DNA of 64,000 bases from Paenisporosarcina indica (GCF_001939075.1 NZ_MPTA01000006.1:1-64000), one strand, 5' to 3'; positions 37,769 through 47,320 are shown, counted from the stretch's first letter. Notes: a model not told the origin generated them from the sequence alone. Numbers and translations are program-made.

Positions 37769-38128
37769 TTAGTTAATCCACTTCTCTTCAAATTCGGATT
37801 CCTTATAACCTAGAGTAACTTTTGTGCCATCAGTTACAATCGGTCTCTTTATTAACATGCCCTCAGAAGATAGGAGTTCAAACTGTTCGTCTTCTGCCAT
37901 AGTTGGAATTTTATCCTTTAATTGTAGTTCTCGATATTTCAACCCACTCGTGTTGAAAAACTTCTTCAATGGGAGGCCACTAGTTTCCACTATCTTTTTT
38001 AATTCTTCTTTCGAAGGGGGGGATTCTACGATATGCACATCATGATATATAACTCCTTGCTCATCTAACCATGCTTTTGCTTTTCGACATGTCCCACAAT
38101 TCGGGTATCCATAATATGTAACTGTCAT
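37769..38128 (-). CDS. yusI: YusI, Spx/ArsC-family protein
   Basis: A 119-residue ArsC/Spx-like protein with a CxxC redox pair (YPNCGTCRKAKAWL, Cys11 and Cys14). IKRPIVTDGTKVTLGYKE near the C-terminus carries the family Arg-Pro motif. It lacks the Spx C-terminal interaction features I would expect in a global regulator. Likely a glutaredoxin-like protein of unknown target. Upstream of gcvH in the same orientation. Confidence 0.88.
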   Translation of the reverse strand: MTVTYYGYPNCGTCRKAKAWLDEQGVIYHDVHIVESPPSKEELKKIVETSGLPLKKFFNTSGLKYRELQLKDKIPTMAEDEQFELLSSEGMLIKRPIVTDGTKVTLGYKESEFEEKWIN

Positions 38129-38162
38129 TTTTCAACCTCCTTGATAAGAACCATTTTAACAA

Positions 38163-38285
38163 AAGGCTATGATAAATCCTACTGTTGATATTCCGCAAAA
38201 CTGTTTCGCTATCCGAGGGAGTCTTCGCTGTATGTCTCCCTATCTACCTATGAGTAAAAATCACAATTGAAACGATGCATACAAT
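38163..38285 (-). repeat. Second, shorter copy of the MITE-like element
   Basis: Positions 38163-38205 match the reverse complement of the right end of the element at 44229-44444 at about 36 of 42 positions, including GATATTCCGCAAAACTG. The other end (about 38238-38285) aligns with that element's left end more weakly. The GC-rich centre is largely missing. It is inserted between yusI and fadE in inverse orientation to the 44-kb copy. No gene is evident in 38129-38516. Confidence 0.6.
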
Positions 38286-38516
38286 TTGACATCGTATCAT
38301 TCGTTTAGCAAGTCCTAATACAAGCTATTTCTGCAGATCTTCGTTTCATTTGATGTGCAGCCAATTTGTGTTTCCTTCACCTGACTAAAATCTATATGAA
38401 TTATCTTTTACAATTAATCGAAATATATAACACAAGCAATGGGTTTCTTATAAACTTTGATTCTTATTAAAAATGCAAAAAAACCCCAAACACTATCTCA
38501 CAAGATCTGTGTAAAA

Positions 38517-38552
38517 AAATCCGAACGCTTCTATATAGAAGCGTTCGGATTT
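38517..38552 (-). terminator. Terminator of the fad operon
   Basis: A perfect 36-base palindrome with core AATCCGAACGCTTC, with A and T runs at the base, five bases after the fadE stop. Confidence 0.93.
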
Positions 38553-38557
38553 CCTAG

Positions 38558-40342
38558 TTATACGACAAATTTTTCAGCATTGATTAATTTAACCGAAGCA
38601 TCACGTTTTTTCGCAATGATATTGTAAGGGGTTGAACGTGTTAATTTACGCAGTGCTGAAAGCATCATTCGTAAGTTATCACCTTCAACGGCAGCAATTA
38701 ATGTTTCTTTCGCATCTTTTTCAATACACTCGAAAGCTTCTTGACAGAAGATTTGTGTATACAAAAGTTTTTGGTTCGCTTTTTCAACACCATCTCTGTG
38801 AATCGCTTTTTCCGTACGAAGAACCGCTGATTCCATTGCAAATAAGTTGTTAACGATATCTGCAATGTTTACCAGTACTTCTTGCTCTGTCTCAAGCTTG
38901 GTACCGTAACGTTGAGCCGCAAGACCTGCAGCAAGTAAAGCGATTTTCTTCGCATTTTGTACCAAGTATTTCTCTTGTGCTAAAGGTGTATCTTCGATTT
39001 CTTCAGGCATCATCATTAATAATTCTTCTTGAAGAGCTTGAGCCTTTTGAAGAAGTGGAAGCTCGCCTTTCATAGCTTTGCGCAAGAAAGTCCCTGGAAT
39101 CAGAAGACGATTAATTTCGTTCGTGCCTTCAAAAATACGGTTAATGCGTGAATCACGGTAAATACGTTCTACTTCATACTCTTGCATGAAGCCGTAACCA
39201 CCGTGTAATTGAACTGCTTCATCAGCAATATAATCCAACACTTCTGTACCGAAAACTTTATTTATTGAGCATTCTATCGCATATTCTGCGATAGAAGCTG
39301 CAATGGCTTTTCCGTCTGTTTGCTCTTCCACACTTAATTGACTCATGCGATCTTCAAAGTAACCAACAGTGCGATAAATTAAACTCTCTGAAGCATAGAG
39401 TTTAGATGCCATCGTAGCTAACTTTTCTTTTGTTAAGTTGAAAGAAGAAATAGGTGTCTTAAATTGTTGACGTTGGTTTGTATAGGTTACGGCTAACTCA
39501 AATGCACGTTTAGAGCCACCTACTGTACCTACCCCCAATTTGTAACGACCAATATTTAATATGTTAAAGGCTATAACATGACCGCGACCAGCTTCTCCAA
39601 GTAGGTTTTCTACAGGTACTTGAGCTTCTTGAAGGATTAATGTACGTGTAGAAGAAGATTTAATCCCCATTTTCTTTTCTTCCGCGCCAACTGATACCCC
39701 AGCAAATTCACGCTCTACAATGAAGGCAGAAAACTGTTCTCCATTAATCTTCGCATACACTACAAATACATCTGCAAATCCTGCATTCGTGATCCATTGT
39801 TTTTCACCATTTAAAACATAGTGAGTTCCTTCTGCATTTAATTTAGCAGTTGTTTTAGCACCTAAAGCATCTGATCCCGAACCTGGCTCTGTTAATGCGT
39901 ATGCCGCAATTAATTCACCTGTTGCAAGTTTAGGTAGGTACGTTTGCTTTTGCTCTTCATTTCCAAAAAGAACGATTGGTAATGAACCAATCCCTACATG
40001 CGCACCGTGTGTAATCGAGAAACCTCCAGCACGAGACATTTTTTCAGCAATTAATGCGGAAGAAATCTTATCTAAAGCAAGGCCACCGTATTTTTCTGGA
40101 ACATCTACACCGAGTAAACCCAAATCGCCTGCCGATTTCAGTAGTTTCACAGAATGCTCAAATTCATGGTTTTCTAGTTTTTCAAGTACTGGGGCAACTT
40201 CACTTGCAACGAAGTCTTCCGTTGTTTTCGCAATCATTTTATGTTCGTCAGTAAAATCTTCTGGTGTGAAGACGCGATCTAGTGAAATATCTTCAAGTAA
40301 AAAACTTCCACCTTTAATCATGTCTACAGTTTTGTTTGTCAT
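38558..40342 (-). CDS. fadE: Acyl-CoA dehydrogenase FadE (YusJ)
   Basis: A flavin-dependent dehydrogenase of 594 residues catalysing the first oxidation of fatty acyl-CoA. It has the family blocks YALTEPGSGSDA, ITNAGFADVFVVYAK, QLHGGYGFMQEYEVERIYRD and FEGTNEINRLLIPG, and a C-terminal helical extension (about residues 400-594) typical of this large ACAD subgroup. Last gene of fadN-fadA-fadE. Confidence 0.94.
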   Translation of the reverse strand: MTNKTVDMIKGGSFLLEDISLDRVFTPEDFTDEHKMIAKTTEDFVASEVAPVLEKLENHEFEHSVKLLKSAGDLGLLGVDVPEKYGGLALDKISSALIAEKMSRAGGFSITHGAHVGIGSLPIVLFGNEEQKQTYLPKLATGELIAAYALTEPGSGSDALGAKTTAKLNAEGTHYVLNGEKQWITNAGFADVFVVYAKINGEQFSAFIVEREFAGVSVGAEEKKMGIKSSSTRTLILQEAQVPVENLLGEAGRGHVIAFNILNIGRYKLGVGTVGGSKRAFELAVTYTNQRQQFKTPISSFNLTKEKLATMASKLYASESLIYRTVGYFEDRMSQLSVEEQTDGKAIAASIAEYAIECSINKVFGTEVLDYIADEAVQLHGGYGFMQEYEVERIYRDSRINRIFEGTNEINRLLIPGTFLRKAMKGELPLLQKAQALQEELLMMMPEEIEDTPLAQEKYLVQNAKKIALLAAGLAAQRYGTKLETEQEVLVNIADIVNNLFAMESAVLRTEKAIHRDGVEKANQKLLYTQIFCQEAFECIEKDAKETLIAAVEGDNLRMMLSALRKLTRSTPYNIIAKKRDASVKLINAEKFVV

Positions 40343-40360
40343 AGTGTTTCCTCCTATTTT

Positions 40361-41536
40361 TTAAAGAATCTCGAATACGCCGGCTGCACCCATTCCACCA
40401 CCAATACACATCGTAACAACACCGAATTGCTTACCTTGACGTTTTAATTCATGAATCATTTTCAGACTTAAAATTGAACCTGTTGCCCCCAGTGGATGAC
40501 CAAGAGCAATCGCCCCACCATTAACATTTACTTTATTTATATCTATTCCTAAGTGACGTACTACTTGAATTGATTGAGAAGCAAATGCTTCATTTATTTC
40601 CCACAAATCAATGTCTTTTATTGAAAGACCAGCAATTTTTAAAGCTTTTGGTACGGCGACAATTGGACCAATCCCCATAATCTCAGGTGGTACTCCTCCA
40701 ACAGCAAATGACAGGAATTTCGCCATCGGTTTTAAACCTTGCGATTCAGCCACTTCACGGTCCATTACTAATACAGCACCCGCACCATCTGATGTCTGAG
40801 ATGCATTTCCAGCTGTAACAGTTCCACGCACATTAAATACTGGACGAAGTTTTGCGAGCGTCTCTATACTTGTTCCAACTCGAACGCCTTCATCCATTTC
40901 AAACATGAATTTCTTTTCTTGCGGTTTGTTATTTTCGTCGATATATCGCTTCAGTACTTCTACTGGTACAATTTCATCCTTGTATTTTCCAGATGCAATA
41001 GCTGCAGCTGCGAGTTCATGTGAACGAACTGCAAAGGCATCTTGCTCTTCACGTGTGATTCCGTACTTCGTCGCAACTTGTTCAGCTGTGTGTCCCATCC
41101 CCATATAGTATTGGGGTGCTGTTTCAGCAAGTGTTGCATTCGGTCGTATTGTATTCCCCATCATTGGCACCATACTCATCGATTCAACACCACCTGCAAT
41201 GATTGCTTCTGCGTGGCCTAGCATGATGCGTTCTGCTGCAAAGGCAATGGATTGAAGACCGGATGAACAGAATCGGTTAATGGTAATTGCCGGTGTTGTA
41301 TCTGGCAGACCGGCAAGTGCCCCAATGTTTCGCGCTACGTTCATCCCTTGCTCCGCTTCAGGCATCGCACATCCTAAGATGAAATCGTCAATCGGTCCAT
41401 CATATCCGCCGGCACGTTTTAACGTTTCTTTTACAACTAATGCACCAAAATCATCTGGTCGGACTGTTGCAAGGGAGCCTTTTTTCGCTTTCCCTACAGG
41501 CGTTCTGGCACCTGCTACAATTACTGCTTCGCGCAT
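40361..41536 (-). CDS. fadA: Acetyl-CoA acyltransferase (3-ketoacyl-CoA thiolase) FadA
   Basis: A 391-residue thiolase that cleaves 3-ketoacyl-CoA to acetyl-CoA and a shortened acyl-CoA. The acyl-accepting Cys90 ([10 protein letters not shown]), His in GHPLGATG and Cys377 (CIGGGMG) form the active site. Middle gene of the beta-oxidation operon; 18 bases from fadE. Confidence 0.95.
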   Translation of the reverse strand: MREAVIVAGARTPVGKAKKGSLATVRPDDFGALVVKETLKRAGGYDGPIDDFILGCAMPEAEQGMNVARNIGALAGLPDTTPAITINRFCSSGLQSIAFAAERIMLGHAEAIIAGGVESMSMVPMMGNTIRPNATLAETAPQYYMGMGHTAEQVATKYGITREEQDAFAVRSHELAAAAIASGKYKDEIVPVEVLKRYIDENNKPQEKKFMFEMDEGVRVGTSIETLAKLRPVFNVRGTVTAGNASQTSDGAGAVLVMDREVAESQGLKPMAKFLSFAVGGVPPEIMGIGPIVAVPKALKIAGLSIKDIDLWEINEAFASQSIQVVRHLGIDINKVNVNGGAIALGHPLGATGSILSLKMIHELKRQGKQFGVVTMCIGGGMGAAGVFEIL

Positions 41537-41566
41537 AAGTTCTCCTCCTTATTTGCCGCGTGCAAC

Positions 41567-43933
41567 CTAGTTACGCAGCGGCTTTCCTTTCACTAACATG
41601 TGTTGCATTCTTGCTTGGGATTTTGGCTGAGCTACTAAGCTTAAAAATGCTTCGCGCTCTAAATCGAGCAAATATTGTTCATCAACAAGTGTGCCGTATG
41701 GAACTTTACCTCCAGACAATACATAAGCAAGTTTCTTCGCGATATTCAAATCATGCTCACTAATGAAACCTGATAAGAACATGCCTTCCGCTCCAAGTAA
41801 AAGCGTGGCATAACCTGAATCGCCAGTTACTGGAACCTTTTCACGTAATGGAGCTTTGTAGTTATTTTCATATAATGCTAAGGCAGCTTGTTTAGCATCG
41901 TAGATTAAATGATCGGCATTTACACTGATGCCATCTGCGAAATTCAGGAAGTTATTTTCGCGTGCTTCTTCACCTGATGTTGATACTTTCGCCATTGCGA
42001 TGGTTTCAAACACTTTGTTAGCCACAAATTGATAATCCACATGAACACCGTTAGGCAAACCTTTTAAATGCTTCATATATAATTCTTTGTTTCCCCCACC
42101 ACCAGGGATGAGCCCTACTCCCGCTTCTACTAAACCCATATAGGTTTCATGAGAAGCTTGAATGTGAGCTGCTGGAAGACAAACTTCTGCCCCTCCACCA
42201 AGAGCCATACCAAATGGTGCTGCAACAACTGGTTTTGAGCTATATTTTATTTTCATCATGGCATTTTGGAATGCTCGAACAGTGAAATCAAGTTCGAAAA
42301 TATTGTCATCTTGGGCTTCCATCAAGATCATGCCAAGATTCGCTCCTACACAGAAGTTTTTCCCTTGGTTTCCGATGACAAGTCCTTTATAGTTTTTCTC
42401 CACTTCATCGACTGCGAAGTTAATCATTTGTATAATATCGAGTCCAATCGCATTGGCTTGTGAATGGAACTCAAGTAGTGCAATGCCATCTCCTAAATCT
42501 ATTAAACTAGCACCCGAGTTTTTCTTGATTACGCCATGTTTCTTTTTATATTGTTTCAGATTGATCACTTTTTCATTGGTTGGGACAAGCGCATATTCGT
42601 GACCATTAAAGAAATACGTATCTCCATTTTCTTCTTTATAGAAGGAATCAAATCCTTGTTCAAGTAAGCTTTGTACGAAATCCGGAACTTCCAAGCCTTC
42701 CGCTTTCATTTTTTCGACCGATTTTTTCACTCCTAATGCATCCCAAACTTCAAACGGACCTTGTGCCCATCCGAACCCCCACTTCATCGCATTGTCAATT
42801 GCGACGATATCGTCTGCAATCTCACCGTGCAGTTTCGCAGAATACACAAGTGTCGGTGCCAAAATGCTCCATAATAATTCACCTGTACGGTCTTTCGCAA
42901 ATGTTAATGTTTTCACTTTTGCAGCTAGACCTTTTTGTTGTTTTGCCATTTCAAGTGAAGGCGTTTTCAATTTTTTCACTGGTTCGTATTCCATTGTTTC
43001 AAAGTTTAATTCAAGTATTTCTTTCCCTTTCTTCATGAAGAATCCTTGACCTGACTTCGCACCAAACCATCCGTTGTCTAGCATTCTCTTAATCAATGTT
43101 GGGAGTTCAAACACTTTTTGCTCATCACCAGAAGTTTGGTCATAGACATTTTTCGCCACATGTCCGAACGTATCTAGACCAACCACATCAAGCGTACGGA
43201 AAGTTGCAGATTTTGGACGACCAATTACAGGACCTGTAACCGAATCTACTTCGCCAATTGAATATCCCTTTGCTATCATTTCTCGAAGAGTTACCAAGAG
43301 TCCATATGTTCCGATTCGGTTTGCAATAAAGTTTGGCGTGTCTTTTGCAATCACCACACCTTTACCAAGGCGATCTTCACCAAATGTTCGCATGAACTCA
43401 ACAACAGCAGGAAGTGTCGTTTGTGCAGGAATCACTTCTAACAGTTTCAAATAACGTGGTGGATTGAAGAAATGAGTGCCCAAAAAGTGTTTTTGAAAAT
43501 CCTCTGAACGTCCCTCAACCATCGCATTAATACTTATTCCAGATGTATTTGAACTGATGATTGTTCCTGGCTTGCGCACCGCATCAATTTTTTCGTAAAG
43601 CCCTTTTTTAATGTCAAGATTCTCAACTATGACTTCGATAATCCAATCTACATCTTTTAGTTTGCCTAAGTCATCTTCAAAGTTTCCAGCTGTTAATAAT
43701 GCAAGATTTTTCTTTGACGCAAGGGGTGCAGGCTTTTGCTTAAGTAATTTTTCTAAAGATCCTTGTGCGACTTGATTTCGAGCTATCGGATTAGTTTTGT
43801 TTTCTTCAGATAAATCTCGTGGCACCATATCAAGTAATAGTGTTGGAATTCCGATATTTGCTAAGTGGGCTGCAATACCTGAACCCATGACACCTGATCC
43901 CAGAACTGCGGCTTTTTTAATTTGATAAGTCAT
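41567..43933 (-). CDS. fadN: 3-hydroxyacyl-CoA dehydrogenase/enoyl-CoA hydratase FadN
   Basis: A bifunctional beta-oxidation enzyme of 788 residues. The N-terminal Rossmann domain has GSGVMGSGIAAHLA, followed by the 3HCDH C-terminal domains (to about residue 420) and a crotonase-fold hydratase domain (from about 470), with GMALGGGAEVCLPA and GVGLIPGGGGNKE. I use the ATG at 43933 (MTYQIKKAAV), after GAAAGGGG; an in-frame ATG at 43966 overlaps the FadR operator. First gene of the operon. Confidence 0.95.
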   Translation of the reverse strand: MTYQIKKAAVLGSGVMGSGIAAHLANIGIPTLLLDMVPRDLSEENKTNPIARNQVAQGSLEKLLKQKPAPLASKKNLALLTAGNFEDDLGKLKDVDWIIEVIVENLDIKKGLYEKIDAVRKPGTIISSNTSGISINAMVEGRSEDFQKHFLGTHFFNPPRYLKLLEVIPAQTTLPAVVEFMRTFGEDRLGKGVVIAKDTPNFIANRIGTYGLLVTLREMIAKGYSIGEVDSVTGPVIGRPKSATFRTLDVVGLDTFGHVAKNVYDQTSGDEQKVFELPTLIKRMLDNGWFGAKSGQGFFMKKGKEILELNFETMEYEPVKKLKTPSLEMAKQQKGLAAKVKTLTFAKDRTGELLWSILAPTLVYSAKLHGEIADDIVAIDNAMKWGFGWAQGPFEVWDALGVKKSVEKMKAEGLEVPDFVQSLLEQGFDSFYKEENGDTYFFNGHEYALVPTNEKVINLKQYKKKHGVIKKNSGASLIDLGDGIALLEFHSQANAIGLDIIQMINFAVDEVEKNYKGLVIGNQGKNFCVGANLGMILMEAQDDNIFELDFTVRAFQNAMMKIKYSSKPVVAAPFGMALGGGAEVCLPAAHIQASHETYMGLVEAGVGLIPGGGGNKELYMKHLKGLPNGVHVDYQFVANKVFETIAMAKVSTSGEEARENNFLNFADGISVNADHLIYDAKQAALALYENNYKAPLREKVPVTGDSGYATLLLGAEGMFLSGFISEHDLNIAKKLAYVLSGGKVPYGTLVDEQYLLDLEREAFLSLVAQPKSQARMQHMLVKGKPLRN

Positions 43934-43955
43934 GTATAAAGCCCCTTTCTCAATT

Positions 43956-43973
43956 TGAATGAACACTCATTCA
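43956..43973. promoter_or_regulatory. FadR operator upstream of fadN
   Basis: TGAATGAACACTCATTCA is a perfect 7-4-7 palindrome that matches the Bacillus FadR (YsiA) box core TGAATGA...TCATTCA. It lies 22 bases upstream of the fadN start. FadR would repress the operon until long-chain acyl-CoA binds. Confidence 0.88.
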
Positions 43974-44228
43974 TTTTTTAATTAAAAAAATAGACACCAA
44001 CTCTATGACATTCAGTGTAGACCATTTTCTCTTTTTTCGCAATATTTAAATGATAATCAAATGCCCTAATTTCACAGTGATTCACTCTGCGGAAATCGGA
44101 TGTTTTTTATGCTTAAACCATCTTATGAATTGAAGTCTAAGTTGATGAAAATTAATTCTTTCATAGGCAGATCATCCCTTCAATTCATGTATAATTCATG
44201 AAAATTTTCTCACACTACTACCTATGAC

Positions 44229-44451
44229 TAAGCTATGTTAAATTTCATTGTTGATTTTCACCTATTAATAGATATGGAGCAAAACTGCGAAGTAAAAGCC
44301 TGCTCCTGCACCGCTACGCTGCTTCGTCGCAAAGACATTGGCCGAACTATCTTCGACCAATATCTTTCCTGCGGAATAGCTCGGCGCCCGTCCGCGGAAA
44401 GTGGAGCAGTTTTGCGGAATATCCTCAGTATGATTTAACATAGCCTATGAC
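44229..44451. mobile_element. MITE-like non-coding element with terminal inverted repeats
   Basis: The 12-bp terminal repeats GCTATGTTAAAT (44232-44243) and ATTTAACATAGC (44433-44444) are perfect. A second inverted pair lies inside (GCAAAACTGC 44279-44288, GCAGTTTTGC 44406-44415). The centre has a 16-bp hairpin with two G-U-type pairs (AAAGACATTGGCCGAA with TTCGACCAATATCTTT). CTATGAC occurs at 44222-44228 (three bases outside the left end) and at 44445-44451. The core is much richer in GC than its surroundings. No transposase is present. This occupies the fadN-coat gene gap. Confidence 0.75.
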
Positions 44452-44471
44452 CGAAAAGGAGGATATTCACT

Positions 44472-44732
44472 ATGGGCTTATTTTCTCAAGCAAATGAACA
44501 GCAACTTATGTATCCAGAGCCACCTAAAATGGTTTCGACAAAAGACTTTCTTTATTTTAAGGATATGATGTCATGGAATTTATTAGCTGCCAAAAAAATG
44601 AACTGGTCTGCTCAGAACTGCCATTTACCTGATTTAAAGAAAGAGTTTGAAACTGCTGCTCAAATGCACGCTAAACACTTTAATGAATTACTAAAAACAT
44701 TACAGCAAAGTGAAGGAGGTCCTGTTTCATGA
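44472..44732 (+). CDS. Small coat-F-associated protein
   Basis: An 86-residue protein rich in Met, Lys and Gln, with MSWNLLAAKKMNWSAQ and HAKHFNELLKTLQQ. It overlaps by four bases (ATGA) the gene for a coat-F-domain protein and resembles the short partner seen beside such genes in Bacillales. It probably takes part in spore coat structure, by association. A GAAAAGGAGG SD precedes the ATG. Confidence 0.72.
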   Translation: MGLFSQANEQQLMYPEPPKMVSTKDFLYFKDMMSWNLLAAKKMNWSAQNCHLPDLKKEFETAAQMHAKHFNELLKTLQQSEGGPVS

Positions 44733-45043
44733 GTGAACAGACCATTAAGAATCCACAAACTCCTTTTGCAGAAACAGCAGATCTAAACGATCGGGATATT
44801 TTGAATGATGCCCTTTCTACGGAAAAGTCTTTATGTCATTCTTATCAAATCGCACTACAAGAAGCCAGCCATGACGCACTATATCAACTAATTTTCTCTC
44901 AATTACGTGATACATCAAAACAGCAACGTAGCTTTTATGACTTGAATTTCAAACATGGTTGGTATGTCCTAACACCCACCACATCACAAGAAATTCAACA
45001 AACTGTCCAACAATTCGAAGGATATAAGCAACAGCTACAATAA
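44729..45043 (+). CDS. Coat-F-domain protein (YusN-like)
   Basis: A 104-residue protein with the CotF-like helical region (NDALSTEKSLCHSYQIALQEA, about residues 27-47, and IFSQLRDTSKQQRSFYDLNFKHGWY, about 54-78). YusN of B. subtilis, adjacent to the fad genes, has the same family. It is expected in the spore coat; direct function unknown. Translationally coupled to the preceding gene. Confidence 0.82.
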   Translation: MSEQTIKNPQTPFAETADLNDRDILNDALSTEKSLCHSYQIALQEASHDALYQLIFSQLRDTSKQQRSFYDLNFKHGWYVLTPTTSQEIQQTVQQFEGYKQQLQ

Positions 45044-45113
45044 GAAACAAATTGCTTTCCGTCTGAAGTGAAACGGTGTAAACTGTTCCTATAGATAGCA
45101 AGGAGGAGCAGAA

Positions 45114-45434
45114 ATGAAAGCAATTACAACAGCTGAACAATTTAATGAAATTATTTCATCTGATACAGAAGTTATCGTAAAATTCACTGCAGGATGGTGT
45201 CCGGATTGCACAAGAATGGATATGTTCATCGATCCTATTATTGAAGAGTATAACCAATATCAATGGTATGAAGTAAATCGTGATGAACTTCCAGAAATAG
45301 CCGAAAAATATGATGTCATGGGTATCCCAAGCCTGTTAATATATCAAGAAAACACAAAAAAGGCACATTTGCATAGTGCAAATGCTAAATCCCCAGAACA
45401 GGTAACTGAATTTTTACAAAGCCAAAAAGGGTAG
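45114..45434 (+). CDS. Thioredoxin-family protein with CPDC active site
   Basis: A 106-residue cytoplasmic thioredoxin-fold protein. The motif is AGWCPDCTRMD (Cys29, Cys32) rather than WCGPC, and the cis-Pro is in MGIPSLLI. It resembles B. subtilis YdbP-type thioredoxins. Possible role in disulfide exchange or bacillithiol-related reduction. AAGGAGGAG precedes the ATG. Confidence 0.88.
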   Translation: MKAITTAEQFNEIISSDTEVIVKFTAGWCPDCTRMDMFIDPIIEEYNQYQWYEVNRDELPEIAEKYDVMGIPSLLIYQENTKKAHLHSANAKSPEQVTEFLQSQKG

Positions 45435-45469
45435 ACCTCGCGTCTGCTCTTTTGTTTATCCACGAACTT

Positions 45470-45496
45470 TTGAAACACCATCGCTTATGTTATACT
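45470..45496 (+). promoter_or_regulatory. Extended -10 promoter for the STAS gene
   Basis: TATACT (45491-45496) with a TGn extension (TGT, 45488-45490); TTGAAA (45470-45475) lies upstream with a 15-base spacer. The ATG is about 32 bases downstream. Confidence 0.5.
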
Positions 45497-45527
45497 CTCT
45501 GAAAAGAATACCGTCATGAGGTGGAAT

Positions 45528-45995
45528 ATGCATAACGAGTTAAACTTGCAAGAATTAAAAGACAAAGTAAAATACTATGAAAATATCATTAATCAAATGT
45601 CCGCACCTATTATTGCTTCAATCGTACCCCAGACCATCATGATTCCAATCGCAGGTTATATGTTTAAGGAACGGCTTAAAATGATACAAGAAAAAACACT
45701 TAAATATGCAGAAAGTCATCGTGACATTGAACACGCAGTATTTGATTTTACAGGGGTAACGGTTGAGGATGTTGTCTCTTTTGATTACGATGATTTAGCA
45801 TGTGAATTATCTCACCTTAATAATTCGCTTAAATTGATGGGCATTCGTTCAATCTATGTCGGATTTAATCCCAGGATTGTCAGAGAAATAGTTCATGCAG
45901 GAATACATGTAGAACTTGAAACATATGTCAATTTCCGCATGGCGCTCCAACGTTTATTAAAAGAAAACAACCAGTCTCTTCACACTCTTGCGTGA
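45528..45995 (+). CDS. STAS-domain protein, RsbR/RsbS-like
   Basis: A 155-residue protein with a short coiled helical N-terminus and a STAS domain. APIIASIVPQTIMIPIAGYM is the first strand-turn region, and HAVFDFTGVTVEDVVSFD the central strand with the usual D/S-type phosphorylation region altered (no canonical DxSG). It may integrate into stressosome-type signalling; the lack of the phosphorylatable Ser/Thr is notable. I use the second ATG (45528), which is closer to GAGGTGG; the first ATG at 45516 lies within or before that SD. Confidence 0.78.
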   Translation: MHNELNLQELKDKVKYYENIINQMSAPIIASIVPQTIMIPIAGYMFKERLKMIQEKTLKYAESHRDIEHAVFDFTGVTVEDVVSFDYDDLACELSHLNNSLKLMGIRSIYVGFNPRIVREIVHAGIHVELETYVNFRMALQRLLKENNQSLHTLA

Positions 45996-46012
45996 TGAGC
46001 TGGTTGTTTTTT
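45964..46012 (+). terminator. Terminator overlapping the 3' end of the STAS gene
   Basis: AAAACAACCAG (45964-45974, coding) pairs with CTGGTTGTTTT (46000-46010), followed by T residues. The stop codon at 45993 is within the loop. Confidence 0.85.
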
Positions 46013-46063
46013 ATTAAGAGGTCTTTGTCAGAAGTTATTTTTCATTCTACTTGGATGCTCCCC

Positions 46064-47320
46064 TTAAAATGATGTGAAACAAATCGGTTTCATATTTGGC
46101 TTGAACCAGCTATCTAAATCTCTTGCTGAGCCATCATTTAATTCGACTTTACCGTATTTAATCAATTGTTCAAGGCTTATACACCCCATCCACCAAGAGC
46201 TTAGGTCGTTTATTGAAATGCTCAAATCGGCTAATGTCTGTGTAATTACTGAAGGTTCCACTTCCCATATATTATTTTTACATGTCAATTTGTATCCACC
46301 TTGGATCTCCTGTGAAAATGAATCCTCAACAAAAATGCTCATGCTTACAAATTTGTCTGGTCGAACATTCGAACTGAAATTCGACTGTTTTACAAATTCC
46401 TCCACTGAAATCAAACGGTACATTAAGCCGGTACCAACCTGGGCCACTTCATGATAAACACTTGGAATCATACGATTGCTATCATTCCTTGGATCTTCCA
46501 ACTGGTACATAAAAGCTTCATCTTGTGTTCGAATAATCACTCGTTCTACTTGATCTTGTTGAGAATTCAGCCAAGCACTAATAGCTAAGAAGGCACTCGG
46601 CTTTATCCAAAACCATTCGAATACAACTAACTCATGATGTAGGAAATGGCTATCCTTAACCGGTTGTAAAATATATGCAATAGCCCCAACTAATTTGTCT
46701 TCTTCATAAACACCAGCATAATAAGACGCTTTTTTCTTGATGAGATTTCTTTCATTCCACGTCCGTTTAATCATTCCATGATGAGTTGCCGCATATTCAT
46801 TGTATAGCTGAACAATCTCTTCTTCGATTGCAGGCGATAACAACTTCACACGGTGTTTATCTCCACCACTCGGAAAACTAGTTGGTTTTAATTTGTATTG
46901 GTATCTTGTTGGTCCATAGCCATAGCCCATTTTCCGATAGAACCCAGTGTTAAATGGATACAAAGAAACAAGCGATACCTGTTCATTTTGTGCAAGTTCA
47001 TGAAAATGTTGTAATAAATGAAAAGCGATCCGTTCTTTTTTATGAAATAAATGAACCGCAACCATTCCAATTCCAAATTGCCGAACCATTTTTCCGTTTA
47101 TATTTCCTAGGAAGTCATGTAATCGATACAAACCTACTAATTTATTTTCTTCATCAAAAAATCCATAATAGCGTAAATCATTATCTGTTACTTGTTCCGT
47201 CGTCAGCCGTTCTGCAAATTCTGCTTGTTGCGTTGCTTGTGAAATGTTCATTCCTGGATACGCCATAGCTACAATTTCTGTTGCTTGTTTTATGTCCTTT
47301 TGAGTAAGTAAACGGATCAT
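46064..47320 (-). CDS. Eis-like GNAT acetyltransferase with SCP2-like C-domain
   Basis: A 418-residue protein with Eis architecture: an N-terminal GNAT domain (LYRLHDFLGNINGKMVRQFGIG near residue 66 and KKERIAFHLLQHF), a second degenerate GNAT-like region, and a C-terminal sterol-carrier-like domain (from about 310). Eis proteins acetylate aminoglycosides or other amines, but environmental homologues may act on different substrates. The start is the second ATG (47320), 8 bases after AGGGGG. Transcribed opposite to katA. Confidence 0.85.
   Translation of the reverse strand: MIRLLTQKDIKQATEIVAMAYPGMNISQATQQAEFAERLTTEQVTDNDLRYYGFFDEENKLVGLYRLHDFLGNINGKMVRQFGIGMVAVHLFHKKERIAFHLLQHFHELAQNEQVSLVSLYPFNTGFYRKMGYGYGPTRYQYKLKPTSFPSGGDKHRVKLLSPAIEEEIVQLYNEYAATHHGMIKRTWNERNLIKKKASYYAGVYEEDKLVGAIAYILQPVKDSHFLHHELVVFEWFWIKPSAFLAISAWLNSQQDQVERVIIRTQDEAFMYQLEDPRNDSNRMIPSVYHEVAQVGTGLMYRLISVEEFVKQSNFSSNVRPDKFVSMSIFVEDSFSQEIQGGYKLTCKNNIWEVEPSVITQTLADLSISINDLSSWWMGCISLEQLIKYGKVELNDGSARDLDSWFKPNMKPICFTSF

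Noticed and set aside
44472-45043. One coat-F gene split by a frameshift
   Set aside because: The ATGA overlap, good SD for each part and separate domain content indicate two coupled genes rather than a broken one.
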